Assembly: GCF_029962835.1 (NCBI RefSeq)
Contig: NC_080582.1
Coordinates: 19,972,032-20,036,031 of the forward strand
DNA length: 64,000 bases
Direction: 5' to 3'
Source of the DNA: Magnolia sinica
Lineage: Eukaryota; Streptophyta; Magnoliopsida; Magnoliales; Magnoliaceae
In this document: piece after piece, positions 47,346 to 59,740 of the stretch
How positions within the stretch are numbered: the first letter of the stretch is position 1
How the letters are laid out: each line of letters starts with the position of its first letter
Position numbers and translations under genes: made by a program
Notes under the pieces: generated by a model
Told to the model about the DNA's origin: nothing
Databases searched by the model: none
Seen by the model: only the letters and a program-made list of their open reading frames with translations

Positions 47346-48194
47346 GTCAACACACCACGTCGGTTCAATCCGCTCCCTTCCGGCTCGTAGGTACTTGTGT
47401 AAAGTATAACATGTGAAATTTCGTATGCCCTTCTCTGACAGCATTTGAGTGCGATGAAACAAAGATGCCCGCGTGCAAAAACTGTCAATGTCAGGCCAGC
47501 AACTTTCACACGTTGAGTATGTACTTCACCGATATCTAACAGGCTACTGCCCGTAATTGAATAACGCCCTGTTCTAGTAACATGGGCTAACATGGCCTTT
47601 TTTGTTCACCTGATTAAATGTTTGAAGAAATTGCATTAAATGGAATAAACATCATTATTGTACAAGGATTCAATATAATTTTGACAGTCCAATTCTATAT
47701 TTGATATCAAATTATCAAATATTTTCTTCGAATAAAAAAAATTATAACAAATAAAATTCATGTTTAATAGATTATGAAATTATAATTAACAGATAAGATT
47801 CACAAATGATGTTAATCACTAATACACCTGCACTACTCAAATGTTGTGTAAAAGATGCATTTAGATGGATGGCATGGATAAAATATATATATATCAATGT
47901 GGAGTCCAAGTATGTAATAGATTTTGAAAATCACCACAAATCCTACAATAGCTACTTTTAATGTTGGTTGATATGACAGCAGAATTAATTGTTCATTTTC
48001 ACACGTTAGATAGAATTTGCAGATACAAAATGCAATTTTATTGCACATGATCATACTTAATACTATGCACCAAAAAAGCCCCAAGTCACCATGGTATTAT
48101 AAGGCATATCCAAAAGTACTACCCCGCTTATCCGGAGTAGACTTAGCTTTGGTAATGACCTCTCCCATACTTAGCTGATTGGTGCTGGAATAGC

Positions 48195-49040
48195 TCAGTG
48201 GGTTCAACCATGATGTATGTGTCTTATCCATGTCATTAATTCATTTTGTAAACTCATTTTAAGGCATGAGCCCAAAAATAAAGTAGATGCAATTCTTAGG
48301 TGAACCACACCACATGAAATAGTGGTGATTGACCTCGTTTTGGGTATATCCAATTCTCAGGTGGACCACGCCACGAGAAACAGTTCTGATTAAATGCCCA
48401 CAAATAAAAACTCCCCAAGGCTCACTGAAATGTTTATTTGCCATCCAAACCGTTGATTAAGTCACATATGCATAGTTGATGGGAAATTACAAATATCCGC
48501 TAGATCCAACACTTGTGGCCTAAGAAGTTTTTAATGGTGGGTGTTCAATAACCATTGTTTCCTATGGTGTAGTCCGCCCGAGATTTGGATCTATCTCATT
48601 TTGGATAATGACATAAAATGATTTGAAAAAATGGGTGGACGGTGTGGATAAAACATGCATCATGGTTGGGCTCATAATGTTTTGTTTTTTTTTTTTCCAA
48701 CACCCACCCGGGCACTCGTACTGGAGAGGTCACTATCGAATCCGAGTTTGCAAAGGGGCTTTGATGGGCCACCATGATGTATGGGTTTTATCCACACTGT
48801 ACATCCACTTTTCCATATCATTTTAGGGCACAAACTAAAAAATGTGGTAGTTCCAAGGCTCAAATGGGCCAAATAGTGGGGATTAAACACCTACATTTAA
48901 AACCTTTTGGGAGTGGGAGAAATTATGGATCAAGTTGACATGGAAAATTGACAGACAGTGTAGATAAAATTCATTCATCAATCACAGTACGGATAAAACC
49001 TATTCATCAATCGCGGTAGCCCATCTAGCCCTTGTTCGTT
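48195..49040. repeat. two GTGGGNCC-family MITE copies
   Basis: Copy one runs from 'accatgatgtatgtgtctta' to 'aaacatgcatcatggttggg' (48195-48670). Within it a fragment is repeated ('aattcttaggtgaaccacac' and 'aattctcaggtggaccacg'). Copy two begins 'gggccaccatgatgtatggg' at 48768 and breaks near 49035. Confidence 0.65.
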
Positions 49041-49109
49041 CCTAGCTAGGGACACGGATAGTAACTTCCCGTGGGCCATGCAGTAGGAAAGAGCGGGGAT
49101 GGAAATGCC

Positions 49110-49345
49110 TGCCATTGAAACCTTATCGGGATCCATCATTGATGTTTATATGACATCCAAATCGTTTACAAGTTCAATCCCATTAGGATGAGCTGAAAAC
49201 ATAAATATTAGCCTAATCTAAAACTTGTATGACCTTATAAATGTTTTAATGGTAGGCATTCAATCCTCACTATTTCTTGTCATTGTCACGAGGCTCACTT
49301 GAGTTTTAGATGTATCTCATTTTAGGTTCATATCCTAACGTACAT
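49110..49345. repeat. GTGGGNCC-family MITE, right half
   Basis: 'gatgtttatatgacatccaa' and 'gtcacgaggctcacttgagt' follow the family order. No ends are intact. Confidence 0.5.
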
Positions 49346-49544
49346 GTCCCACAATATGAATGGTACAAAAGCTACGAAACTTGGGGTGTTTGGAGCATGG
49401 GATTAGATGGGTTTAAGTAGGATGGAATTACCAAAATGTAATGATTTCATTGTGTAAGGGATTGTCTCCTAATCCCATGGATTGAGGCCATCCCACTCCC
49501 TATCTGGAAACCGATTGACATCTCATCTTGCTAATATGAGTCGA

Positions 49545-49840
49545 TACTCTGTGGGCCCCACTATGATGTATGTGTTTCATCCGTGCCGTCCACCCATTCT
49601 TCCAAGTCATTTTATGTTATGAGCTCAAAAATAAGTTTGATTCAAATCTCAAGTGGACCGCACAGTTAGCCCTATGAGGTTTTTAATGGTGTAATTCAAT
49701 CACTACTGTTTTCCCATGGTGTGGTCCACTTTAGATTTATATCTATCTCATTTTTGGGATGAAGCCCAAAAATTATATTTCAAAATAGATGGACAACATG
49801 GATAAAACACACCCACACACACACACACACATATATATTA
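49545..49840. repeat. GTGGGNCC-family MITE with (AC)n at its end
   Basis: 'tgtgggccccactatgatgt' to 'acaacatggataaaacacac', followed by an (AC)n microsatellite at 49809-49830. 49841-50070 has no gene. Confidence 0.7.
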
Positions 49841-50074
49841 GCTACACAAAATCCAAAGTATAGCAGTAGAAACTCTTGCTCCGGCATTAATTCCAAGAAG
49901 GGCTTCACAACCCATACCTTGTGTGATTCCCAAACACACCTTGCAATGATCCGTGGGATCTTGAAACCCACTTCCACCAAATCCCACTTAAACCCATGCC
50001 CCAAATGCCCCCTTACAGTCTTCCACTCCTAGCTTAAGGTCATAGGAACTTCCCCGCCTGATGGGTAGGGAGTT

Positions 50075-50515
50075 GGGCCCATCGAGATGTCTATGAGAAT
50101 CTGACCTGTACATGGGGCCCACTGAGATGTCTATGAGAAACCATCCCATGCATTAGTTTCTCCAACTCATGTCAGGACTCGATCCAAAAAATGAGTTAGA
50201 TCCAGAACTCCAAGTACATCACACTACAAGAAATACTCAGGATGGAACAACCACTATCATATCTTTATGAAGAAATTGAAGTTTTGGATAAGGATAATAT
50301 ATGTTTTTTCAGTTCATCTCATTTAGAATGATCTTATGAGTGGTTGGGGTGGCATATAAACATCATAATGGGCCTCGGCATGGTTTTAACGGTGTGCATT
50401 GCCATACCCATTGTTTCTAGTGTTGTCTGGATAAGTTTTGGATCTGGCTCATTTTTTGGAGCATATCCTGATGGATGGTTAGATTTCTCATGGACATCTT
50501 AGTGGGCCCAGTTCC
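50075..50515. repeat. GTGGGNCC-family repeat with 'gagatgtctatgaga' ends
   Basis: 'tgggcccatcgagatgtcta' and the almost identical 'ggggcccactgagatgtcta' stand 50 bp apart as a short direct repeat. The right end 'ctcatggacatcttagtggg' is inverse to them. 50516-50700 shows nothing. Confidence 0.55.
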
Positions 50516-50699
50516 TGCAGGCAGAGGTCGCATCCAACTTACATCCTATACATTAGTTGGGCCATGTGAGAATCGCTTATATTTCAAAAACCAAACGTAA
50601 CATGCAAATCTATCCATCAAACTTCTTACGACTAACTACTTTTCATTTTCTACGGTTACTTTAATAACCATCCGTGGCATAGATACGAATTCTAATAAG

Positions 50700-51250
50700 C
50701 ATAATTTGGGTATGGTTGACGTTGTGGACAGTTTGATGTCAGGAATGACAGTCGACAATAGCAGAAGCGATTAACAATGGTTGAATGGTGGATTCGAATG
50801 GGAAAGAGATTATATTAGGTTCGAATGACGTTAGACATCAAGGCAGCAACACTTCCACCTGAAACAATGACAGGTTTCTTAGATCCTGCCGGGCAGCTAG
50901 ACTAATGCTAAGAAAATGGGTTTTAGGGCTGTTGATTTGGACCGGTATTGGTGTGGGGCGATGACACACTATTTGATCATGAAGACCATGACAACTAGCT
51001 TTAGTAGTCATTTGGAGAAAAGGGTTTAGTGGTCAATGGCCTAGATGAACTACTCTGATACCATGATAACTCCAAAGGTTTTGGAGAATACTCTTATTTT
51101 TATTTTGCATATTTTCTCAACCCCAATAGGGTATTATATAGAAATGTATAGTGTGTAAATATGGAAAGAAACCAAAAGGATATACAATGAAGTAAATCAA
51201 TTAAGATATACATGATAATTTATGAGTCTCTAATTATTTTCATGGTCTAT
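50700..51250 (-). mobile_element. copia LTR end and primer site, remnant
   Basis: On the minus strand an LTR ends 'ggagttatca' at 51064. It is followed at once by the primer site TGGTATCAGAG (51063-51053), complementary to initiator Met tRNA. A TATA-like 'tatataataccc' lies within the LTR near 51135. Downstream (toward 50700) gag-like DNA is decayed. The LTR start is not identified; 51251-51810 is AT-rich without a gene. Confidence 0.6.
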
Positions 51251-51813
51251 TATCAAGATCATCGATGTAACTAGATATCATCCATATCATTGATTGATAA
51301 GTTTCAAGAGCATAAATCAATTGATTTTAGAAAACAACACATATAACAATTTTGAAATCAATTATTTAATCAAATGATTTACAAAGCTAATTTAATTGGC
51401 CTTGAGGATCAATCATTCTTATTTCTGACTCCATTGGTAATCTTAATCCCTGTGAAATCATGATTGACCATTCAACTTATCATGATTCACTTATGTGGCT
51501 CATATATTGGCAAATAACAGCAATTGATCAAAGCCCCACTAATTTCTTAGGTGCTCTTAAGTCTAAAGAAGCGTAACAAGCACGAAAAGTGCAAGGTAGT
51601 AGCAGACAGTTAAATCCATCTTGATTTTCTAGATGAAGGTAATATGTATACATACATATAAATACATATGTGTGAAGACAATGTCCTATGGTAGAGACTC
51701 ATCATGCCCACAACATCCATATCATGTATAGTGATCCATAAATTAAGCTATTCTGACTTTTACACCAGCCATAACAATATTATAAACCCATGAAGAACCG
51801 AATAAGCTAATCG

Positions 51814-51842
51814 CACACACACGTGTGTGCGTGTGTGTATTG
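51814..51842. repeat. alternating (CA)n-CG-(TG)n palindrome
   Basis: 'cacacacacacgtgtgtgcg' with flanking TG units is nearly self-complementary, directly before the foldback element. Confidence 0.85.
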
Positions 51843-51850
51843 TGGGAAAA

Positions 51851-52534
51851 AGGTTTTATACAGTGGAGCTCATGGAAACTTCCCATGAGGTTGAGCTGTG
51901 TGGGCCTACCATGATGTGTGTCGAAAATCTACCCCATCAGTTAGATGCACCATTCCATGGTGGGCCTAGGCTTAAAAATCAAGTCAATCCGTGACTTGTG
52001 TGGGCCACACCACATACAAAAGTTGAGAGGGGTTACCGTCCATTAAAACATTCATAATCATTTTTAAGGGCCACCAAGATGTGGTTCACAAATTCAGCCC
52101 ATCCATTATATGTGTCCCACTTGGATGAGGGGTCAGACCATCTTTCAGATGCATCAAAATTTCAGGTGGGCCCCACCAAGACATGCCTAAAACATATAAA
52201 AAGAGTTGGTGGTGCCCACCTGAAATTTTAATGCATCTGAAACTTGGTCTGACCCCTCATCCAAATGGGACACATACAATGGATGAGCTAGATTTGTGAA
52301 CCACATCTCAGTGGGGCTTAAAAATGATTATAAATGTTTTAATGGAGAGTAACCCCTCTCAACTTTTGTACGTGGTGTGGCCACGTAAGTCATGGATTGA
52401 CTTGATTTTTAAGCTCATGGCCCACCATGGAATGGTGCATCTAACTGATGGGGTAGACATACAACACACATCACGGTGGGACCCACATAGCCCGACCTCA
52501 CTGGAAGTTCCCATGAGCTCCACCGGGTAAAACC
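51851..52534. mobile_element. foldback MITE, 684 bp, arms about 330 bp
   Basis: The left arm, from 'aggttttatacagtggagct', is the reverse complement of the right arm ending 'agctccaccgggtaaaacc'. The match runs the whole length to a short loop near 52185-52200, at about 90% identity by eye. The arms contain 'gatgaggggtcagacca' and its inverse 'tggtctgacccctcatc'. There is no coding capacity. A transcript through it would fold into a long hairpin. Confidence 0.9.
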
Positions 52535-52536
52535 AT

Positions 52537-52541
<5 letters not shown>

Positions 52542-52575
<34 letters not shown>
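52542..52575. repeat. (AT)n microsatellite
   Basis: About 17 AT units immediately follow the foldback element. Confidence 0.95.
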
Positions 52576-52583
<8 letters not shown>

Positions 52584-52729
52584 GACTAAAAGAGCACAAA
52601 TTCTAATAACAAATATTTTTAAATCATGACCCACTTATTAATTTGCCTAGCCATTCACCGTTGGCCTGACCTAGCCTGCATGGATATCAGACCTATAAAC
52701 CCAAGGATCGGTGGATCCATGACTGTGGG

Positions 52730-53045
52730 GCCATTGTGATGTATGTGCCTTGCATCCGCATTGTCTATCCATTTTGACCCCTCATTTTAGGGGCCACATC
52801 ATAAGAAACCATCGTGATGGACCATTAAAAGCTTCCTATGGACCACAAAAGTTTTGGATCAAGGTAATATTTGTGTGGTCCCTTTATCCAGGTCTCTGTG
52901 ACTTCATCAACAGGTTGGATGGAAGATGTGGCCCACCTAAGATTTGGATCTGTTCCATTTTTTGGATCATGCCCTAGAATGATCTGTCAAAACAAATGGA
53001 CAGCGTGGATGTAAGGCACATACACCACAGCGGACCCCACAGTCA
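52730..53045. repeat. GTGGGNCC-family MITE, shortened
   Basis: It starts 'ggggccattgtgatgtatgt' and ends 'acatacaccacagcggaccc', with the middle part deleted (about 310 bp instead of 430). 53046-53869 has no recognised gene. Confidence 0.65.
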
Positions 53046-53869
53046 TGAATCCACCAAAGCTGTTGGCCTAAAGCCAACTTTAGGGTGCCAAGTCTACAGG
53101 GCTGGACGTCATGGCCCGGTCCATTCCCATTTCCACCCCTACCTCTGTGGATGAATCAGATCAAAAGCAGTAAACCGTTCATTTCAACAGATGAATATCT
53201 GTCGGTCAGGATAGTCTAATCAATCTTATGTTGGAGGTATGAGCAATCACCTGTAGGTCCCACCATTCAGGCAGTTTGTATTTTAGTTGCATGCCACGTG
53301 AAACCTACTCCATATTGTACACGTGGCGGCCTATCCTTCGTGTGGTAGGTCTTACTTGATTCGACCTCAGGATTAAAAACAATAACATTAAATCAATCCT
53401 AGCCATCCAATCAATTGGATTCCAATATGCAGCAAAAGACAAAAGTGGTTAACCATCACCATCCAGCAGGGAAAAGGTGAGAATAGGTTGCTTCCAGTAT
53501 TATCTGTTGGTTTTTAATTTTAGGTATAGATCATTTATGGTTGGTCCACTAGATAGACGGTCTGGATCTGCCTTCTTCTCAGCATATGGTGAGAGGGAGA
53601 TGGTGTATTATATCCTTCAATATAGTACCTTCATCTGCAAAGAGTATTCCGGTGTGCAGCCAATGAATCCAGACCATCCATCATCTGTGGGATTTACTGT
53701 CTATGGCCCACCCCACAGTAGAGGATATCACCATCATAGAGGGATAATTTATTTAATGATATTACGTACGTTCCTTAGCAAGTACGCATTATAAAAGCTG
53801 GAAACTTCTAGAAGCCAAAAATAATAATAATAAATAGATGATTCTATGACGAGGTTTGATGGATGAAAA

Positions 53870-54100
53870 ATAAAAAAACTTTGATGCTCTGGAAGAGTGT
53901 GATGGTTGATACACCGCCACCAGAAGTTGTGTACGTGGAAAAAAAAGGTAATTTGGACTAAACCGTCCTAATTGGGGGGGTCTTAATTTGATTATGTGGA
54001 CATATATTGAACGGCTGAAATGAAATATATCAAACCGTCTGACGTCAGCAAACAATTGTCCAAGAGTCAACGGTTAGGATTGTCCAACCAACTTGATTAC
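53870..54100. repeat. dispersed repeat 'actttgatgctc..agagtg'
   Basis: The order 'actttgatgctctggaagag', 'gtgatggttgatac', 'tgaacggctgaaatg' matches 14740-15010. Confidence 0.55.
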
Positions 54101-54144
54101 GAAATGACAACCTATTAGAAATGAGTTCGCAATTTGAACTTTAA

Positions 54145-54168
54145 TATATATATATATATATATATATC
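54145..54168. repeat. (AT)n microsatellite
   Basis: About twelve AT units. Confidence 0.9.
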
Positions 54169-54169
54169 A

Positions 54170-54365
54170 CGGAAGCGGATTGCGTGGTGGGCCATACACC
54201 ACCGACTCGGTGGTGTATTGACGTCACTAATATCTGTGAGCCCCACCATGATGTATGTGTGATATCTACACCGTCCATCAATTTTCAGATATTATTTTAG
54301 GGCTGGAGTCCAAAAATGAGGCTGATCCAAATCTCAAGTGGACCACACCAGAGAAAGAAGTTCGG
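54170..54365. repeat. GTGGGNCC-family MITE, left part with GGAAGCGGATTGCG end
   Basis: 'ggaagcggattgcgtggtgg' precedes 'gagccccaccatgatgtatg'. It shows that the outer end of longer family members is GGAAGCGGATTGCG, the inverse of 'cgcaatccgcttcc' seen at 56135 and 63645. The copy breaks near 54360. Confidence 0.65.
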
Positions 54366-55388
54366 ACAACGACCACCACTATTACACGATTCCAATGTCC
54401 GGAAGCCTGCACCTGCACATCAACATCGTACATTTTCCACAGTATTAAATAACTCTCCTAATACCATACCTCCCCACCTATTGTCATGGACGACGTGGGA
54501 TTATAGACATTGGATCTGGGGCCATGTTCGGTGATCCAAGCCGTCAACTTGAGAGTACACAGTTGATGGTGGTTGCCTTCAGAATATTCAAGTTTAGAAG
54601 CTTCCAAACTTTTTATCAATGGCCCATATACAGCGGTTAAGGAGATGGTTGATACTTAAAACAGAAGGAGTTAAATAATAAAAGGGTGGAAACATTCCAT
54701 TTTAATAGTTTTATTTTCATTTTTTTTATGGCATAGCTCATCTACGTTGAGGCCCACCATATAAACGGTTTAGATCATTGATTGAAACTGACCAGGATCC
54801 AATGGCTATAGTCCTAACCTATCCTATACAGTACGTCTGATAAGTATTTTAACGAGCGGCATGAACTTCGCATGTTTGATAAAATGAAGAAACAGAAACG
54901 CTCTATTGCATGCTGTTTTCCTTTATTTATACATATATTGTTAAATATTAAACGATCCACTAGGGAGTAGGGAGTGGGCTTCTAATTCAACTCGGTTGGA
55001 CCACAAGTTATGGTCCACCTAGTGGATGATTTCCAACCTTTCATTTGTGTGAAAAATCTAATCCGTCCAATAGGTTGACCAACATGAGAATTGCCTTGGG
55101 CAAAAAAATCAGCTACATCCATTAGTTGAGTGGACCACAAAAGTATTTTTCTCTTTTAATAATGGGTAGCATTGTTTTCTATGGTGTGGCCCACATAATT
55201 AGTAGATGGGGCTGATTTTCGCAATATGTTTCTGGGGCGCTCCTGCCCATCCACATGCAGGCACACGTTTTTAGAAGAGGATTGTAAGATCTGAGCCTTC
55301 TATCTGATTAGAAATAAACCTAGATTTACTGCCTAAAAAAGAGCCTTTTCCAACTGTAAGCCTCACTTCTAAGCCACCGACCTTTATC
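54366..55388. other. intergenic DNA, no gene recognised
   Basis: No domain-bearing frame. 54965-55215 contains paired 'gtggaccaca' and 'tggtgtggcccacata' words of repeat origin, without clear ends. Confidence 0.5.
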
Positions 55389-57325
55389 TGCCCTCCAAAC
55401 TTACTTTACCAGACTATTACCCTTACGTAGGAATTGGGTTGTCTTGAGTAACTCAGTACGTACTGAGTTGACGTGTTACAAGCTTATTGGCTCTAAGATA
55501 TGGGGCTGCTTTCCTCTTCCAAACGCCAAAACAAATGCCGTTAGCTTGTCTTTCTTTCTCTCTCTTCCGTGTAAGGAGGAAACGTAGAGGATCTACCGCT
55601 CCTCTAAAATCGGATTGCACTGAGTTATTCAGTACACTCTTATCGTATAAGTAAACTCAGTTGGGCCCACCTTGAATGTATGTGGTCTATCTACGCCGTC
55701 CATCCGATTTCCCATCTAATTTAAGGGGTTTAACCCAAAATTCAAGCATATCCAAAGATCAAGTGGATCATACCACAAGAAACAGTGGGGATAATGATTT
55801 TCACCGTTGAAACCTTGATAGGCCCCATAGTGATGTTTATTTGTCATCCAACCTGTTAATAAGATCATACAGACATGGATGAACTGAAAACACAAATATA
55901 AGCTTGATCCAAAACTTCTGTGGCCCCCAAGAAATTTTCAACGGTAGAAGTTCAATTTAACTGTTTCCTGTAGTGTGATCCATTTGAACATTGTATATGC
56001 TTCATTTTTGGGCTAAAGCCCTAAAATTATTTGGGAAAATGGATGGACGGAGCTGATAAAATACATAAATCATGGTGGACCTCACAGAGTTTACTCAGTA
56101 CGGTAAGCGTTGTGAGTTACTCACTACGCAATCCGCTTCCCGCTCCTCTATTCCAACAGAAATCGGACTACGTACCGAGTTACTTAATACGGTTTTATCG
56201 TAAAGAGTAAACTTAGTTAGGCCCACCTTAAATGTATGTGGTCTATCCATGCCGTCCATTAGTTTTTACAGCTAATTTAAGATGTTAAGCTCAAAATTTA
56301 AGCATATCCAAAGATCAAGTGGATCATCCTACAGGAAACAGTAGGAGTAATGATTTCCACCGTTGAAACCTTGCTAGGCCCTACAGTGATTTTTATTTGT
56401 CATCCAACTTGTTCATGATATTATGAAGACATGGATGAAGGGAATACAAAGATATAAGCTTGATCCATAACTTTTGTGGCCCTAAGAATTTTTCAACGGT
56501 AGGCATTTAATTCACATTGTTTTTGTGGTGTGGTCCATTTTGAACTTTATATATGATTCATTTTTGAGCTCAAGCATTGAAATTATATGGTAAAATAGAT
56601 GAACAGAATGGATAAGATACACAAATCATGGTGAATGTCACAGAATTTAATCAGCATGCTAAGCCTAATGAGTTACCCGTTTGCAATGTAAGTGGATTGC
56701 GTCCTACTAATCCATTCGGACAGGGCTCTATGGGGTCCACTGATTTAAGGATTTTATCTACGCCATTAATAACTTTTCTTAGATAATTTTACCGCATGAT
56801 ACAGAAAATTAAGCAGATTCAGATCTCCAGTGGACCACACCAAAGGAAGCGACGGTGATAATGACATCCACCATTGAAACCTCTCTAAGGGCCACTGTCA
56901 TGTTTCAACAGTGGAAATTATTATTCCCAATGTTTCCTGTTCCATGGTCCACTTGAGCATTGGAAATGATTCAATTTTGGTCTCAACCATTAAAATGCGC
57001 TTGAAAAACGGATGGACGGCGTGGATAGACTACATCCATTTACAGTGGGCCCAACAAAGTTTACTCAGTACCATTGAAACCTCTCTAAGTAGCGGTAGAT
57101 CCTTCTACGTTTCCTCCTTGCACGGAAGAGAGAGAAAGAGAGAGAAGCTAACGGCGTTTGTTTTGTCGTTTGGAGGAGGGAAGCGGCCCCACATCTTAGA
57201 GCCAATTAGCTCAAGACATGTCAACTCAGTACCCCTTCGTATACCGAGTTACTCAGTGCACAATCCAATTTCCTTTCTCCGCCCCTCCAAACTTACTTTA
57301 CCGAACTATTACCCTTCTGTATGGG
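55389..57325. mobile_element. composite inverted-repeat structure holding three MITEs
   Basis: A 36-bp sequence, 'ccctccaaacttactttacc' and what follows, stands as a direct repeat at 55389-55424 and 57290-57325. Inside it lie arms of about 180 bp. 55437-55612 is inverse to 57085-57268: 'cttccgtgtaaggaggaaac' against 'gtttcctccttgcacggaag'. Between the arms are three GTGGGNCC-family copies: 55640-56095, 56215-56645 and 56730-57060. 'gagttactcagta' words mark the junctions. No coding capacity. Confidence 0.7.
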
Positions 57326-57395
57326 CGCATTTTTATCGGACCAAAATGCCCCTGCTTGATCATAAATGCAATTTCTAAAAGCTTTTGTTCCCCTC
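57262..57395. repeat. repeat 'accaaaatgccc', copy 1
   Basis: 'aacttactttaccgaactat' through 'ggaccaaaatgcccctg' to 'aaatgcaatttct' matches 61905-62045 in reverse orientation. Confidence 0.6.
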
Positions 57396-57423
57396 ACACG
57401 GTTTAATTCTAGCAATAAAACTC

Positions 57424-57730
57424 ATATTTTCTGATTTCTTCTCACTTCTTTGTAATTGTCTACCCTAACAGAAAAACTCCCGTTTTCTGATTTCTTCTCT
57501 CCTCTTTGTGATTGTCCACCCTAATAGAAAAACTCCCGTTTTCTGATTTCTTCTCCCCTCTTTGTGATTGTCCACCCTAACAGAAAAACTTCCATTTTCT
57601 AATTTCTTCTCTCCTCTTTGTGATTGTCCAACTTAGCAGAAAAATTCTCATTTTCTGATTTCTTCTCTCCTTTTTTGTGATTGTCCACCCTAGTAGTAAA
57701 ATTCTCATTTTCTTTTTATTTCTTCTTTTG
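57424..57730. repeat. 56-bp tandem repeat, about five units
   Basis: 'ttttctgatttcttct' recurs at 57431, 57487, 57543, 57599 and 57655, exactly 56 bp apart. Each unit continues 'ttgtgattgtccaccctaac'. The open frame on the minus strand reads only the repeat. 57731-58011 has no gene. Confidence 0.9.
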
Positions 57731-58011
57731 GTCAAGAATACACTTGCTACGTACGTCATTTCGATTTTTATCAACCCAAGATAGGACAAAAATGGTGGCC
57801 CTATCAAAGAAGCTACGAATGACAGTTATATTTCAAAGTCTTGACTTTATTATGTGAACCCCACTGTATTTTATATGATATATCTGCACTATCCACGGTC
57901 CAGTTATTTTATTTATACATTTTATGGCATGAGCCACAAAATTATGCAAATTTAATACTCAAATGGCACACATTGAGGCTTTTTATCAACGAACAAAGAT
58001 CGAAGTGAAGC

Positions 58012-58690
58012 TGAACTAAGACTGAGTGAAATAAACTAAGGACTAACTGAAATTGACTGTGAACTGAGTTAAACTGACCGCAAACTGAGTTAAATTGACC
58101 GAGAACTGAGTTAAATTAACCGCGAACTAAGTTAAAATGACCGCGAACTGAGTTAAATTGACTGCGAACTGAGTGAAATTGATCGAGGCCTAAGTGAAAT
58201 TGATCGAGGACTGCTTAAAATTGACATCTTGATCGAGAACAGTGTGAAATTAACCGAGAACTGAGTCAAATTGACCGATAACTGCTTGAAATTGACATCG
58301 TGTTGACCGAGAACTGAGTCAAATTGACTGATAACTGCTTGAAATTGACATCGTGTTGACCGAGAACTTGTGAAAATTAACCGACAACCTCATGAGTGAG
58401 TTCTCGATCAATTTCACTCATTTATCGGTCAATTTCATTCAATTAGCGGTCAATTTAACACTGTTGGCAATCAATTTAACTCAGTTCGTGGTCAATTTCA
58501 GTCAGTCCTCGGTCAATTTCACTAACTTAAGCGAGTTCTCGGTCAATTTCACTAATTTATCGGTCAGTTTTAAGATGTTCGTGGTCAATTTCACTATGTT
58601 CGCGGTCAATTTAAATCAATTGAAAACGTCAATTTCAAGTAGTTATCGGTCAATTTCACTTCGTCGTCGGTCAATTGATGATGTTATCGG
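58012..58690. repeat. 21-bp minisatellite, two arrays head to head
   Basis: From about 58012 to 58390 the unit reads 'actgagttaaattgaccgcga' type on the plus strand. From about 58391 to 58690 it reads the inverse, 'tcggtcaatttcactcagtt' type. The orientation flips near 58391 ('catgagtgagttctcgatca'). Units are more diverged than in the 59.7-kb array, with some inserts ('gacatcgtgttgacc'). Confidence 0.85.
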
Positions 58691-59150
58691 GCAAATATAC
58701 AACATATAACTCGAGCAATTGACTAAGAACTTATTGAAATATGCCGCAAACTTGTTAAAATTAACTTATAAGTCGGGCATTTTGACTTGGAATTCACCAA
58801 AATTGACCTCCAACTTGGGAAACTGATACTATACTTTATGATTTTTCACCACAACAAGTTAACTTTCACACTATGCTTCATCGAATATTGAACTTTATTG
58901 TGATATATTTTCCAATTCATCCTTATAGTTTGCAAGTCTTCACATAAGGGATTTGATGCTGGACTCCCGAACCTGTCCTACAGATGTTCACTAACGTGGT
59001 GGTTTGATACCGTGAAGAGTGGTTTGCAGAAGAACGGGTAATGCTTCTAGTTGGCAAGTCTTTGCTTAAGGGATTCATCCATGCGGCAATATGAACGGGT
59101 AATGCTGTCGTTACAACTTATTAATGCTGGGTGTACCCATTTCTATCATT
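58691..59150. other. unique DNA between minisatellite and protease fragment
   Basis: No gene. Short imperfect duplications are present: 'gcaagtctt..taagggatt' at about 58940 and 59060, and 'gaacgggtaatgct' at about 59033 and 59093. Confidence 0.6.
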
Positions 59151-59154
59151 TCTT

Positions 59155-59570
59155 TAATGATATCTTATTTTATCAAACATGAACAAGCATACGTACCGGT
59201 GAACCACAACAAAAATCATTGGTACTTGATGGTCATCCACCATGAAGAACGAGAGATTATTCTTCTCGATAGCTTATATTCGAGAGTAGTCAGTTGATAC
59301 AGGAAACAGATCGAGCTGATGAATGAGGGATTGCCTATTATATTCCATGCCACAGAAGATACGTCTGCACTGGACGGGAATGATTGGACCGTCAAAGAAG
59401 AGATTTCCATACCGAAGCAGACGAATGGATATGATCGCGATATATTTGTCATGAAATATATTAACATTTTGTGCAGTAGTCCAATTTTATTAGGAACAGA
59501 TTTGCAAAATTTCACTCCCATTTTTAGGAATTCAATAGCCTATGATTACTTGAGTGTTCACAATAGATGA
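59155..59570 (+). pseudogene. Ulp1-type (C48) cysteine protease C-terminal fragment, dead
   Basis: One frame reads 'QAYVPVNHNKNHWYLMVIHH', then 'REIILLDSLYS', one stop near 59294, then 'YDRDIFVMKYINIL', and ends at 59568-59570. This is the C-terminal half of a Ulp1/SUMO-protease fold. The catalytic His (HW, 59217-59219) and Asp (LLDSL, 59268-59270) are kept. The catalytic Cys of the family's DCG motif is Arg (CGC at 59436-59438) and the following Gly is Asp. Each change needs one transition. Ulp1-like domains are common cargo of plant MULE and some CACTA transposons. No transposase is seen here. Confidence 0.8.
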
Positions 59571-59740
59571 TATTTCTTTTAGGCATGAGAGGAATGGAAA
59601 AATTTTGTGAAATATTGAAATTTGTTGTAAATAATGTCTTACATAAAATTCAGGGCAAATGAAGACTTGCTCGTGAATTATTAATTAATTAATTTATGAA
59701 TAGTGATTTCATTGTGAATGGTGATTTATTTGTGAATTGG

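Noticed and set aside
50215..50235. CACTA-type terminus 'cactacaagaaa'
   Set aside because: It is the family's 'ccacaccacaggaaacag' block mutated inside a MITE. No inverted partner or subterminal repeats were found.
57577..57807. Lys/Arg-rich open frame on the minus strand
   Set aside because: It is a translation of the 56-bp tandem repeat.
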